Made by a program: the position numbers and the translations under genes
In this document: one piece after another, positions 24,075 through 36,329 of the stretch
Numbering within the stretch: the stretch's first letter is position 1
Layout: each line of letters opens with the position of its first letter
Notes under the pieces: generated by a model
What the model was told of the DNA's origin: nothing
What the model saw: the letters and a program-made list of their open reading frames with translations, nothing else
The model's database searches: none
Assembly: GCA_051453625.1 (NCBI GenBank)
Contig: JBOZIK010000001.1
Coordinates: forward strand, 254,263,178-254,327,177
From: Welwitschia mirabilis
Taxonomy: Eukaryota; Gnetophyta; Gnetopsida; Welwitschiales
Reading direction: 5' to 3'
Length of the DNA stretch: 64,000 nt

Positions 24075-24358
24075 TATTTATTAAAATTTAATGAATCATG
24101 TAAACATAAATTAGAAAGGTGAAGCATTGTGTTGTGCTTTTTACCTCTTAAATAAATTAATAACTGAGGATTAGCCTCTAGGCCAAATCAAAATAACAAT
24201 AAAATCATGCTTCTAGGATGAAGTAGTATGAACTTTGTAATTTTAAGTGAGAGACTAATCCCTAGCTACTAATTTGTCTAGGAGATAAGAAGCATACACA
24301 ACACTTCATCTTTCTAATTTTAAATTTACATGACCTATTACATTTTAATGAAATAATA
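24075..24358. repeat. Large imperfect hairpin (inverted repeat)
   Basis: The left arm (24075-24180) and right arm (about 24249-24358) are reverse complements over roughly 105 bp with a spacer of about 70 bp. For example, ATTAGAAAGGTGAAGCATTG pairs with the complement of ACACTTCATCTTTCTAAT, and GGATTAGCCTCT pairs with AGAGACTAATCC. Inner parts match better than the ends. This looks like a foldback or miniature inverted-repeat element; no target duplication could be fixed. Confidence 0.7.
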
Positions 24359-24366
24359 AAAAATTC

Positions 24367-24502
24367 TAGCTTAGATACTTACTATGTATATACTTAACAT
24401 TTGGTCGAGTGATATCTATTAATACTACCTTATGGACGAGGGTATAATTATTAATTAATAGAAAATTCTATTGACCATTTAAGTAGACCTTAGATTAAGG
24501 CA
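24367..24502 (-). repeat. Left arm of a palindrome split by gypsy A
   Basis: The reverse complement of this segment aligns along its length with 32849-32983. Shared blocks are CCTTAATCTAAGG / CCTTGATTTAAGG, CTTAAATGGT, TCCATAAGGTAGTA, AGATATCACT and TATATACATAGTA. Before gypsy A inserted, the two arms were only about 80 bp apart and would have formed a hairpin. The outer part is an inverted partial copy of repeat R. Confidence 0.75.
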
Positions 24503-24535
24503 ACATGGATTGTAAAATTTTAACTAAGAGAGAGG

Positions 24536-25774
24536 TGTTTGTGGTACAACTTGACTACACATGTATCTTTTGTAAAAGAGAGTTAAAGGTAAGATTATCC
24601 TAGTGATATAAGGTTGTACACAAATAAATCCAACTTTTACCAATAGTTTCTAGGACTTCTGCTATAGACAACATCTTAGAGTCATTCATTCATAGGGACA
24701 ATGACGATAAAGATACAGCGAAATCAATAAAACATAAAAATGCAAATGAATTTAAGTAATAAAGTATATAAAAAGAGGTTTAGAGAGACTTCAATAAACA
24801 AAATCTAGAAACGAATTTATCACTTAAAACCTAGCATAGATATTTCAATAGGCAAAAGATCTTCATTCAAGGATATAATGCAAGTTCCTTTAAGTCCTAA
24901 CATACCAAGTTCATTGCAACTCAAACTATGGGAACATAATCACATTCATCACATGAGTAATGGTGAGATCCTCTTGTCCCTTAGAACCAATTTGTAAATA
25001 TGAAAAATAGGAAGAAAAACCAAAGATTCATCAAATAGACTAAACTATAAAACAAGAATATAAACAAAGAGAATTCACTAAAAAATGTAGGTAATTAGCA
25101 TCTTAGTGGTGGAAACTAAATTTATTTATTAAAATGAAGGAACTATGGTACATAAAATAAGAAGATTTAACTCAATAATGAAACATCTAACTAGCCTTGA
25201 TGCTAGCTAGTTCCTAAAGGAGAAACTTAGATTAAAATGTTAAAAGACTCCTTTACTCATGCAATAAGTGCTCTCATCAAGTGATGATTTACAAAGTAGG
25301 GCACTTGGCCATTTTTATAGTGAAGACCAGGATTGAGGTAGTTGGGAATTCTTGTTCTTTTATATTAGGTGGGGTGATTCAGATTCTATCTTGTAGAATT
25401 TGGTGAGTATTTAGAATCTTCATTTTATAGTGTTTGGTGGAGTGATTGGGATCCTTATCTTGTATCATTTGGCGGAAATTATCATGAAGAGTCCAAATCA
25501 TGATCTTTGAAGCAACATTCCTCCACTAGTTGGTTCCACTGTCACATGTTTATAGCACAACCATTGTTTTATGCAGAGTTAGGTTCATTTTTGGACATGT
25601 ATTCCAAAACATGGCTAAAAACTTGAAAACGTTATGAATAAAAGCATAAATTCTCACATGACACAAAAATTGATAAAAGAAATATGTTATGATAAAACTA
25701 TTAAATTAATGTTTTTGCCAATGCTAAATTAGCATGATATACTTAAGATAAATGTCAATTTTTACTTGTTATCA
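24536..25774 (-). repeat. Gypsy A 3' LTR
   Basis: It starts TGTTTGTGG and ends TGTTATCA on the plus strand. It carries a block of tandem units near 25360-25470 (TTAGGTGG, GATTC-TATCTTGTAG, TTTGGTGGAGTGATT). A purine stretch that could be the polypurine tract (AGTTGGAAGATG read minus) abuts its inner edge at 25775-25786. It aligns with the other LTR along its whole length with many substitutions, so the insertion is old. Confidence 0.85.
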
Positions 25775-26652
25775 CATCTTCCAACTAGACTTTTTCTAGT
25801 CCCTTAGCAAAAGTTGATAAAGATTGACTAACACAAAAAAAATTTCTAAGGAAGATATTCAATTATAATAATGATAAAATTGAAAAATTCGGCCTTTTTT
25901 TGAAAAACAATGAGGCATTAAAATAAAAAATGCAAATGTTATGCCTCCCAATCAAAGTTAAACTTTGTCCTCAAAGTTTGGAAAGATAGAAATAATTGAG
26001 TGCAAAATTTGAGAACAAGTTGATACAACCTTAGAAGGAAAATTCTTCATTACATGTCATTTTACTTCAAAGGAAAAAGATCTAAGGCAATGTAAGTAAG
26101 ATACAATGCAAAGGAAAAATAAACTAATGAGAAATCACTGTCTTCATCTTCCAACCAATTTCTTCTTGCCATTAATTTAATCTTACTTTTCTTAGATAAA
26201 AATGAAATGAAAGGCTAGTCCATAATAAAGACATTTTTACCTCATGAAGTTATTTCTTATAGAATGGGATTGAAGTGAAAATGGTAATGTGAGTGAGCAT
26301 GAAGTAGAAAATGGCAATATAAAAGAAATTCAATCATGTAACTTATGAATAAAAGAGATAACTCATCTAAGTTATTAGCCTTATTTTATTTAAATTTTTA
26401 TAATTCTCTATTTTATTTAATGAATTTCAATGTAAAATAAGTGAGGTATCAACTAAGTTAACTCATAAAATTTCAAGAATAGTAATCAAATCATAAGAGA
26501 AACACAGAATGTCTTTAATTTTTGTCTTAATTTTTATTCCACTTTCCCTTCTATAATCATAAGTACCTTTACTTCAAGAATTTTGATCTTATTAAGCATC
26601 CATTATTATGGCATTTTTCGTCTAATAGAGTTAAGCATGTTGTCCTTGAAGA

Positions 26653-26765
26653 AACTAGTGCTACATTATTAATGAGCATCTATAGCTCTAATGTAGTTGA
26701 ATATGTTATAAATGGATCATTAGAGCTGCATTGCTAATAAGAATTCATAGCCTTGATGTAGTTCA
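26653..26765 (-). repeat. Tandem duplication in the 3' non-coding part of gypsy A
   Basis: Two imperfect copies of about 66 bp period: AGTGCTACATTATTAATGAG and AGAGCTGCATTGCTAATAAG. Both continue to TAGC-T-ATGTAGTT. Tat-type elements are known to carry tandem repeats between pol and the 3' LTR, which fits this position. Confidence 0.6.
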
Positions 26766-28282
26766 TTAAACTTGATAATCTGATCAAAGATAAAAATCTA
26801 CTTTTGGAGAAGAGATATTATTTTTTATTTTGATTCTAGTTCTCATATAAATTTTTTATGCACATGAGAGGGCTTATTGTATTAATACCCTAATTAAAAA
26901 AATATCTTATCTTGATAAATGATTGAAAACAAAGAGTACAACATCAAAGTAGATTTTACTTTTTTATTCATTTTTATTTTTCTAAATCAGAAACCTTAAG
27001 TAAATGCAAAATTTAACAATATAACTCAAAATAAACACAACTTTATCTAAAAAGTCATATGTATACCTAATCTCAATAAACTCTTGAAATGACAAAAAGA
27101 TCACTTATTTTTGGTTTAATTACTAAGGCCATTAACTAGGGTCATTAATTTTAATGAATTCATAGGTAAATAGGAGAGGTGGATGATTTGTAGGTTTAAT
27201 GGAATGGCTTAAAATTACAATGGTTGAATGAAAGTGCATAACAAGTTGGTTGAGTAAATGACAATGCTTAAGGTGCTCTACAAGAAAAACATCCTTGGGT
27301 GAAATTTTATTTGTTTTAAATTAACTTGACTAATTCAAGGCTTAACTATAAGGAGGTTTTTCAATGTAATGCAAGGGAGAGGATTTAGAAATACCATAAT
27401 ACTGTGGCACGAATGATGGTTTAGGAGGGAAAATATGGGTAGACTCCACATATGAGATCAAAAATTTAGACATAACATGAGGAGTACAAACATTAGAATC
27501 CAGATATTGAGCATTAAATGTTTTTCAATCTATAAATTCTTTGTGTTTTTTTAACAATTCCTAAAAGGATGATTTCAGAGTACGAAAGAGTTATTTTCAT
27601 AATGAAATTTACATTCGAAAGATAACTAAGGAAAATAAACATTTTGTTCATGGNNNNNNNNNNNNNNNNNNNNNNNNNNNNNNNNNNNNNNNNNNNNNNN
27701 NNNNNNNNNNNNNNNNNNNNNNNNNNNNNNNNNNNNNNNNNNNNNNNNNNNNNNNNNNNNNNNNNNNNNNNNNNNNNNNNNNNNNNNNNNNNNNNNNNNN
27801 NNNNNNNNNNNNNNNNNNNNNNNNNNNNNNNNNNNNNNNNNNNNNNNNNNNNNNNNNNNNNNNNNNNNNNNNNNNNNNNNNNNNNNNNNNNNNNNNNNNN
27901 NNNNNNNNNNNNNNNNNNNNNNNNNNNNNNNNNNNNNNNNNNNNNNNNNNNNNNNNNNNNNNNNNNNNNNNNNNNNNNNNNNNNNNNNNNNNNNNNNNNN
28001 NNNNNNNNNNNNNNNNNNNNNNNNNNNNNNNNNNNNNNNNNNNNNNNNNNNNNNNNNNNNNNNNNNNNNNNNNNNNNNNNNNNNNNNNNNNNNNNNNNNN
28101 NNNNNNNNNNNNNNNNNNNNNNNNNNNNNNNNNNNNNNNNNNNNNNNNNNNNNNNNNNNNNNNNNNNNNNNNNNNNNNNNNNNNNNNNNNNNNNNNNNNN
28201 NNNNNNNNNNNNNNNNNNNNNNNNNNNNNNNNNNNNNNNNNNNNNNNNNNNNNNNNNNNNNNNNNNNNNNNNNNNNNNNNNC

Positions 28283-28510
28283 ATTAACAAAATTAACCTC
28301 ATTAATGTCACATGGTAATTTTAGGGTAGTAAAAATGTTTAAATCCATCATCATATAATCAAATGAAATTTTCATTAAACCAATCCTACAGTTAATAAGA
28401 GCATTAGATATGGCAATAAAAGGCCTTTCTAGAATGATAGAAACTAAATGATGCTTTATTGGTTTCATTCTTAAAACAATGAAGTCTACCAAAAAATAGC
28501 AATTATCCAC
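28283..28510 (-). pseudogene. Gypsy A protease, C-terminal part
   Basis: The open minus frame reads VDFIVLRMKPIKHH, then ILERPFIAISNALINCRIG and MKISFDYMMMDLNIF. It matches the end of the Tat/Athila-type aspartic protease domain, where the usual form is ILGRPFLATANALI-CRNG. The upstream part with the active site lies in broken frames above 28510, and the lower end runs into the 628-N gap. Retroviral-type proteases cut the element's polyprotein; this copy is a fossil. Confidence 0.75.
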
Positions 28511-28999
28511 TTAAACAATTATGTATTCGACTATTTCTTGTGATTACTTTAGAGAATTGTTATCCAATTACAAGTGGATTTTGATTCATTTAAGATCACT
28601 TAATCTAAGTTACTTGTAGATATAATGGGAAAAAATATTAATGCTCATTCTAAGGTATAACAAGGCTTATCTAAGATGCTTATCACCGGTTGTAAGAGCT
28701 ATCATTAGGTAATCAGGATCTTTCTACTTAGGTGGGATTTGCTAGTCTATTAAACTAGGAATATCATTTTATTAACATGCATGCATATCTTAATCATGAA
28801 TATATCCTTAAGAAATTTTTGCATAAAAGGGAACCTATTTTATTACTTTTACGAGATGCATGTTTATTTTTACTTGCTTAAAAGTCTTTACGACCTCTAG
28901 CTATTTCTTCACTATGTTCTCCTTTATTAATTGTTATAGAAATTATAAAGGTTCTTTGTAAGTGAACCTAGGATTTTTTATTTCTTCTACTATTTCCTT

Positions 29000-30350
29000 T
29001 TCCTCATTAGTTTTTATGGGTGTGTCTTCCTCATTAAGTTAGTTTGACTCTACTTTCTTGTTTATTTCTTTTTCACTTCTAAGATGTATAGCCTTGCTTT
29101 CCTTAATGTGACTAGACTACACTCTTTCTATAATTTTACCTCCTGTAGGATTTAGTTTTGAACTCATGCAGAGATTACCTAGCTTACAATGGTTAAGGGA
29201 AGAAAGGATATGGGTGGTTATTTATTGGAGTGATTAGATATTCTATTCAAGTATTTGGTTTTTTAACATTTGCAATTTCATGAACTTTTTAAAGGTATTC
29301 TCTAATAGATTTGATGAAGATGATTAATTATTTGAGAATTATGAATGAGGGGATTAATGATATTGATTTGAGGATGAAGGATATGAATAGGAAGACAAAG
29401 GAAATAAGTTTCTAAGCTAATTGGTGAAAACCTTACTATGGGTGTTGTCTTGTCTCTAAGAGAAGTTTATATGGTTTCTCCATTTACAGCTATAGATATT
29501 TGATTAAGGATCATTTTTGTGGTTTTTCCAATGCTATCCTATAAAATTAACTTATTCATTAACAATGTTCAAAAAATGCACATGGAAGGATACTTAACTA
29601 TTTCATGGAAATCAATGTGACAAATCAAATACTCAAGTTTAAAGGTCATAAGTTTGGGATGTGAAGTAATCATAAGTTTGAGATGTGAAGTAAGGGATTC
29701 TAACTTCTAGGATCTCATCAATTTAGTTGCTAACATCAGAAATATTAGGTACTTTAAAAATGCTTATAGATATAACTAAATGTTGGGATCTAAATGGCTC
29801 AGTAGATTTATTCCAAATCTTAAAACTTTTAACAGTTGATTCTAAATAGTTCCAAACTTTATTTATGTCAAGGTTGAGGAAATTACCCCTACTTATCATT
29901 GCTACTAATTTTTATTGTTTGAGAATAGTCCATAAAAGAAACTGATTATTCCACCTGGCTAACATCCATGTTATGATTATTTTAACAAAAGATTCCTAAA
30001 TCTTTCTAATTCTTATGAGAAATTCTTATAGTCTTTCTATTAATAACTCATTATTTCTCATCTTAAGGGATTAGTTTTATAACTAGAAAAGAATTTGATA
30101 ATGAAGGATTTGTTCAATTTAGTTCGTCATGATAGAAAGAGATTTTAAGGTGTACAACTAGAATTTGACTTTTTCTTTTAAGGAGAAAGGGAATAAGGTC
30201 AACTTAAGTGCATCAATTGTATTGGCATATTGAGATATAAATGATAACATGCATTCAAACTCTTTAAACTACAAGTAGGAGAATTTATATTTTAACGCCA
30301 TGGAAGTGTAAGAGAAGTTAAATGATGGATGGTTTAAAATCTAATTTGCA
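29000..30350 (-). pseudogene. Gypsy A gag remains
   Basis: Short minus-strand stretches such as ARWNNQFLLWTILKQ, LVAMISRGNFLNLD and KVWNYLEST (about 29960-29800) match the plant gypsy gag pattern in which a NAA-GG-L block precedes EAW-LFE. The gag protein forms the particle that packages the element's RNA. Many stops interrupt the frame, and the exact ends cannot be fixed. Confidence 0.55.
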
Positions 30351-31511
30351 CTAGGGGTTGAACAATACATGAAGGTATTTCTAGATATTACATTGTAGGT
30401 AATCCTTAATTGTTTTCCTAGGAAAAGGATTATTATAGATATTTAGCTGATTCAGTCAAAAAAAGTAGACCAAATTTTGGAGTGGTGTCTAGTTTGAAAC
30501 ATGAAACAAAATTTGTTAAAAATACTGAGGGTAGAAATAAGGTAAGTTATTAAGTTAACAGTTCTAAATGCATATTTTTCATTTTCATTAGTATATTATT
30601 CTCCTTGATATTCTTTCCACAAATGGTTTCTAGAGGAATATCTCTCCTTATTATTATTAATAGGGTGCATGTTTTAACTAGATGGACTTCTAACTAATAT
30701 TTATTAATCATTATGTTTCCAATGCATGTAAAACATAAAGACTTCAGAAGAGGCCTAAGAACAAAAAACAATTCAAGGAGTTTTACAAAGAATACAAGTA
30801 AGTTACAAAGCATTTTTCATAAGAGAATTAGTGACACCACTTAGGTGGCACCCCTTGTTTGAGGAGTTCAGATGCAAGAAAAACATATTACACATTTTAT
30901 CATAGTATAATTTAGTTCATATAATAAGAAATATAGAATAACTTACAAAAAATAAAATTGTAGAGAAATAATTTGGAATAAAATCTATGAAAAAATCCTA
31001 GAGAATTATTTTTTTCTTTTTAAAGAAAAATTTAAAACATAAATCAAATCATACACTATTGTACACAAAAAGTAAAACTAAACTATTGTATTAAAATGTA
31101 GAAAAGAAAAAGAAAGGAAAAGAAGACTCTTGTCTACTTTTTCATTTATTGATTTCTTTGATTCTTTGATTCTTGTTGCTTTCTCCTTTATTCTAGAGAA
31201 ATTGTGTAACAAAACCTATAAAGCTAGTTAAACTTGCAACCACAAAGATTGAGATAACAATATATTCTTAGGTTAAAAAGCTTGATAAAAACTAGAAAGA
31301 ATGAGACTAGTTTAAGGATTAATTAAAATAGACTAGTACTAACCACAGGAGAGTATTAAAGTAAATAAATGCAAAAAAGAAAATAGGACCAGTTCAAGTA
31401 ACACTAGAACAAAATAGTACCAGCCATTAGAGATGTAGAAAAATGAAAAAATGTAGTAATTAAAATGGAAAAAAAGTTATGCATGCCTACTGTAAAGCTA
31501 CTGTGCCATTA

Positions 31512-31529
31512 TCCCTAGCAACAACACCA
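31512..31529 (-). other. Gypsy A primer-binding site (tRNA-Asp type)
   Basis: Read minus, TGGTGTTGTTGCTAGGGA lies 6 bp inside the right LTR. It matches TGGCGCCGTTGCCGGGGA, the complement of the plant tRNA-Asp 3' end used by Tat/Athila-type elements, at 13 of 18 positions. All five differences are C/T or G/A transitions. Confidence 0.85.
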
Positions 31530-31535
31530 AAAATT

Positions 31536-32790
31536 TATTTGTAGTTAGCTAGATATTCTTATGTATTTTATTAAAGAGATGTAAAAGAAAGATTGTCCTA
31601 GAAACACAAGGTTGTGTACAAATAAATCTAACTTTTACTAATAGTTTCTAAGACTTTCACTATAAATAGGGTCCTAGAGTCATTATTCCATGGAGATAAA
31701 GATGATAGAGACCCAATGAAATCAATGCAATATAGAAATGCAAATGGATTCAAGTAATAAAGTAAATCTAGAAGTAATTATGAGAAACTTAAACAAATGA
31801 AATCTTAAAATAGATTTAACACTTAAAAATTAGCATGAGTATTTTAATAGGTAAAAAATATTCATTCAATGATATAACACAAGTTTGCTTAAGTACTAAC
31901 TTAGTGAGGTCATTGCATTTCAAATTATGATAACATAATTACATTCACCACATAAGTAGTGGCAAGATCCCCTTATCACTTAGATTCGTCCTAGCCTATT
32001 TGTAAATATAAATAGTAGAAATAAAAACCTAAGATTCGTTAAACAAAACTAAATTTTGCAATGAGAATATAAACAAATAGAATTCACTTAAAAATGTATA
32101 TAACTTAACATCTTAATGTCTCTAAGTCAAGTGTTCTAGGTATGAGACAGATCACACTTAAAATCAAGAAACGGAACTAACTTTCTTTATTAAAAGAAGG
32201 GAACTATAGTACATTAAAGAAGAAGATTTAACTGAATAATGAAACTTCTAGCTAGCCTTGAGGCTAGACCATTTTCAAAGGAAAACTTAGAATGACATGT
32301 TAGAAGGATTTTTTGCTCCTAGGATAAGCACTCTCATCACATGATGATTTGTAAAGTGGAGCACTTGTCCCTTTTGATAGTAAATCATAGGGTTGAGATA
32401 GTTGGGTTTCTTATCCTATTGTATTAGGTGGTATGGCTAAGATTCCATCTTATAGCATTTTGTGGAGTGGTTGGAATATTTGTCTTATATCATTTAGTGG
32501 GGATTGTGATGAAAAGTCCAATATGTGGCCTTTAGAGTAAGATTCCTCTACCAATTAGTACCACTGCCACATGTCTTTAGCACAATTATCATTTTGTGTA
32601 GAGTTGGATTTGTCTTCGGACATGTATTCCAAAACATAGCTAAAAATCTAAAAACATTATGAATAAAAGAATAAATTTATGTATGGCATAAAAATAATAA
32701 AAGACATATTTTATCATAAAATCATTAAAATAACATCTTTGCCTATACTAAATTGGCCTAATATACTTGAGATATTTTTACATGTTATCA
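31536..32790 (-). repeat. Gypsy A 5' LTR
   Basis: Aligns with 24536-25774. The inner end has decayed from TG to TA (TATTTGTAG against TGTTTGTGG). The outer end is TGTTATCA followed by the AGAGG target duplication. Confidence 0.85.
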
Positions 32791-32848
32791 AGAGGCATTG
32801 GTGATTTGATCCAAGTCAACATTAGCTATGAGATGAATGATCTATATT

Positions 32849-33400
32849 TCCTTGATTTAAGGTTACCTTAAATGGTTAACATTAGTTTCTATAGATTAAT
32901 GCTTCTACCTTCATCCATAAGGTAGTAATAAGAGATATCACTTAGTTAGATGTTACATATATACATAGTATATATCTAGGCTAGTGATAATGATTTACTA
33001 ATGTAAGTAATAAATATCATAATACACCTAAAGCATATTCTTTAAATAATGCACTTTATCTCATTGAAATGAACATAATTATATATTGTGTAAATGTTTT
33101 TATATTAGTAAAAACATTTATGAATTAATTTTTCAATTTTTTACATAGTTGAATAATGACATTCATTTCATGTGCAATGGTCTATTTGGATACTAAGCTA
33201 CCATTATCTTAGATCATGTTCTTCATTTGCATCATGGCTTTGTTTCACCTTCTTATAGACCTTCTTAGCTACATTACATGTTATGAATAACCACTACTTT
33301 CAACCAAAATAAATCTTTATAACATGTGGCATATTCTCATAGGTTGAATATCCTAATGTACTACATATCCATCATTAATCTTTTGTATGCTATATTGGCT
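32849..33400 (+). repeat. Repeat R, copy 2, and right arm of the split palindrome
   Basis: 32849-32983 is the inverted partner of 24367-24502. 32899-33400 matches repeat R copy 1 at 20105-20605 in direct orientation. After 33400 the two copies no longer align. Confidence 0.7.
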
Positions 33401-33639
33401 AGTTCACTAGGTGATGAAGCCTAAATTTTAGATAAAATAAGGTGTCAATAGCTAATATTTTACATTATTTTACATTATTTTTTAAACTTTAATACTACAT
33501 TAAAGGTATTTGTGCACTTTTTAGGTGATTTATATATTAAACATTCAATTACTTCAAAATGATGCATTATGATCTAGTTTGAGGCTCTTTACGATGCTTC
33601 CAATTAGGATATCAAGATTGAGGGTAAATATGTGGATCA

Positions 33640-36159
33640 TGAATAAGTACTTTAGTGTTGAAGCTCTATAGATGATTTATAGTCCCTTGTCCATTATTAT
33701 ATATCATACTAATGCCATGATTCTAACTCACTTTGAAACTGGATGCATAACATTGGATGACACAAGAGCCTTTTAGGACATCAGTACCTTAGAAAATTGC
33801 ACTATAGTAGACATAATCTATTTATTTCTAGTCATTTTTAAGTCAAAATTGAAAAATTACTGTATTGAAAGCATTAAAGGATAAAATTAAATTAAGTTTT
33901 ATTTTTGAATTTTTGGTAGTTATGTATTAAGCTACCAATGACACTACAGTGCCAAATCTAAAGTCAAATGGCATTGCAATACCATGTGATAGTTTTGGAA
34001 AATGAAATATGAATTACATGCAAGTTCATAATGATTTTGAAACTCCTTGAACTGCAACAAACCTTAGAATACATATAAAAACCCTTCTTAGTGTCCATAC
34101 TGATATCACATCATTATCATATTATTATTATTCCATACCGATATCACATCATTATCATATTATTATTATGCCATTTTTATGCTAAATTTTCCATTTCAAA
34201 GCATTGGAAGGATATTTTTCATCATACCTCTCTCATTTTTCTTCATTCCTAAGTTGATCTTCTCTTTATGTCAACTTTGGAAAACTTCTACATTCTCTTC
34301 TCTTCTTTTTTTTTCCTCATTCAAAATCATTCTTAGCCTTCTAAACCCTTTCATACTCCATTTTGCATCATCTTTTCTACCATTTTCATCCATCTGAAGG
34401 GCATTGCAAGGGTGGTAAAGTGCACATGATCATATGGTACAAGTGGAGGCGAAAGTATCAAATCTTATAAACAATTAAATGGAGGACTAATGGAAAGGAC
34501 TATGCATTCATCTAAAATCAATAAGTATTCTTTTATTTATGTTTTTCATGCTTTTAGTTACTTGATTTATGCATGTTTATCATGATTTTCCTTCAATGTA
34601 ACTAGACTTTGTATGTTTCATAGCAATCTGATATTTTACATGTTTGATCACTTATTGTTAAAAGAAATCATGTGTTTTATTCTTCTTCGCTCTTCTTTCC
34701 TCCATTCTTTTCATTTTCTAGTTCATTTCTCATGATTCCACCTTTCTTCTTAGGTAACTGATGTTGAATGTTTATTTTCTTCTCTGCAATAGTAGTGGAA
34801 TGGTTTGTAAATATGTGATTTATGTTTTTCTAAAATTAAAATTATTATTTTTTGCATAAGTTCTTCTCTTTTCTTTCTTCTTTCTTAAAATTAAAGTAGA
34901 TTAGTTAATTTCCATGCTTGTTTCGGCTGTGACTTTTTGCCTACAACTCTAATTGTTCTGAAATGTTGTTAGTAGATTTCTCTCATCATTTAGAAACTTT
35001 ATTTCTCAAAATTTCAAAATCCAAATTCGGCCTCTAACACTCATTTTTTGGCCATTTTCAATTTGAGTGACATCAAAAATTTTTGAACTTTCAATTCTTA
35101 ATTTTTAAATTTTGCATAGTAATTTTCTTAGTCATTTTTAATGTGTTTTTAGAAATTCAAGATTCTACCTTATAGTAATTTTTGGGTACTTATAGAATAT
35201 GAAATCCAATTTTCTCAAGTTTTATATTTTGCTTAATATTCTTGGTTAAAGTAGAATTGACTATAATTTCTTGCCAGATTTTCTAAATAAACTGTTTCTT
35301 TCAGTTGGATTCGATTCTACTTAATCTTTAATATTTAGTTTTAAAAACATATTTTATGATATACTGTGAGTAGTTTTAGGGTTATGATATTTTCCAAGTC
35401 TATTATTTTGAATTTTCTCTCACTTCTTCATTTCTTCTCTTCATATTGGTAAAAATAACTTAAAATTAGCTAGGTATTATTGTGATTGAATGAACATTAT
35501 TATGCTTGTTTTAATAATTTTTTTATTGATTTCAACCTTAATTTTGATGTTTTAATGCTTGTATAATTCATTTTATTCTTTTTAAAAGAGTTATCTTTTA
35601 ATCAAATGTATTGTAATTTAGGGGAAATCTTGTTATTGTCAAATAGTTTGCCTTGTCAATTTGAAGAATCTAGATTTACAAGTGTTATATTTTGATTATA
35701 AATTGATGTACATTTTACATATAATGGAATATGATGTTTGAATATCATAATTACGTCCATTTAATATGAATTAAAGAATCAACTTTTCTAGAAAAATTAT
35801 TTTTACATATGAAAATGACCAGTAAATTTGACTATTCAAAATTCCTTTACTTATTTTCATAAATATCTTGTAAGTGTTCATAAAATATTACTTCTTCTTT
35901 TTGTCTTATATTTTCATTTTCACATCTTATGAAATTATGCTTTTACATATGTAATTTTTCTCAATTATTTTATATCATGTATGTTAAATTAGTTGTATGT
36001 TACTTAAGAGAAATAGTTGTTTATCATATGAAGTGAATGTTTGATAAAGAAATATTAATAGTTTTATATAAATTCACATCAAGTGTTTTTATTGGTTTGA
36101 CACTGATTGGCTTTTACTATATTTGCAATTCAACCTAGGAGATTTCTTTATGATGTAAT
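33640..36159 (+). repeat. Gypsy B long LTR, copy 1, main part
   Basis: Aligns in the same direction with about 61530-64000 over some 2.5 kb. Shared blocks include GATGCATAACATT-GATGACA, TTTTTGGTAGTTA-GTAT, GCATTGGAAG-ATATTTT, TGCATTCATCT-AAAT and GAATCTAGATTTACA. TATAAAA at 34074 is a likely promoter element; the second copy has a decayed form there. The left end is uncertain because alignment fades above about 33640. The LTR resumes after copia 1 at 41498 and ends just before the primer site at 41621. Confidence 0.8.
34095..34170. repeat. Tandem duplication of 38 bp inside LTR copy 1
   Basis: CCATACTGATATCACATCAT and the following 18 bases occur twice (34095-34132, 34133-34170) with two differences. 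The second LTR copy has the segment once, so the duplication happened after the copies separated. It lies about 20 bp after the TATA element. Confidence 0.9.
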
Positions 36160-36329
36160 TGTTAAAAAAACAAAAGTGCCCAAAATAAAGAGCACAAGAA
36201 TTCCAAATAACATTTTTTATTTCATCTCTTTTACTTATTTAAAAAAGAGCTTGCTTAAATAGATAAGAATATCACTAGGGTTTTCACATATCCATATGCA
36301 TGGAACCATGGTTTGTAATAGCCTTAGTA
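36160..36329 (-). repeat. Copia 1 3' LTR
   Basis: 170 bp, TGTTAAAAAAAC to GCCTTAGTA on the plus strand. It aligns with 41324-41492 through CCCAAAATA-AGAGCACA, TTTCCAAATAA, AGAGCTTGCTTAAAT and AATA-CACTAGG-TTTTCA. The terminal CA has decayed to TA. Confidence 0.85.

Larger units (their letters stand above)
24536..32790 (-). mobile_element. Gypsy A, Ty3/gypsy (Tat/Athila-type) LTR retrotransposon
   Basis: Two LTRs (24536-25774 and 31536-32790) enclose a minus-strand interior. The 5-bp target duplication AGAGG is perfect (24531-24535 and 32791-32795). The primer site next to the right LTR fits tRNA-Asp with transitions only. Gag remains lie at about 29000-30350 and the protease end at 28283-28510. 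A 628-N gap (27654-28281) hides what follows, and no convincing reverse transcriptase or integrase is readable below it. The left part of the interior looks like the long non-coding 3' region typical of Tat-type elements. All frames are broken. The element sits in the centre of an older palindrome. Confidence 0.9.

Noticed and set aside
27514-28510. Long open frames of 224-294 codons on both strands
   Set aside because: Most of their length is the 628-N gap translated as X. Only 28283-28510 (minus) carries real protein sequence, listed as gypsy A protease.
34179-34397. 72-codon plus frame rich in F, S and L
   Set aside because: It lies in the gypsy B LTR leader. The second LTR copy is broken at the same place, so the frame is not conserved.
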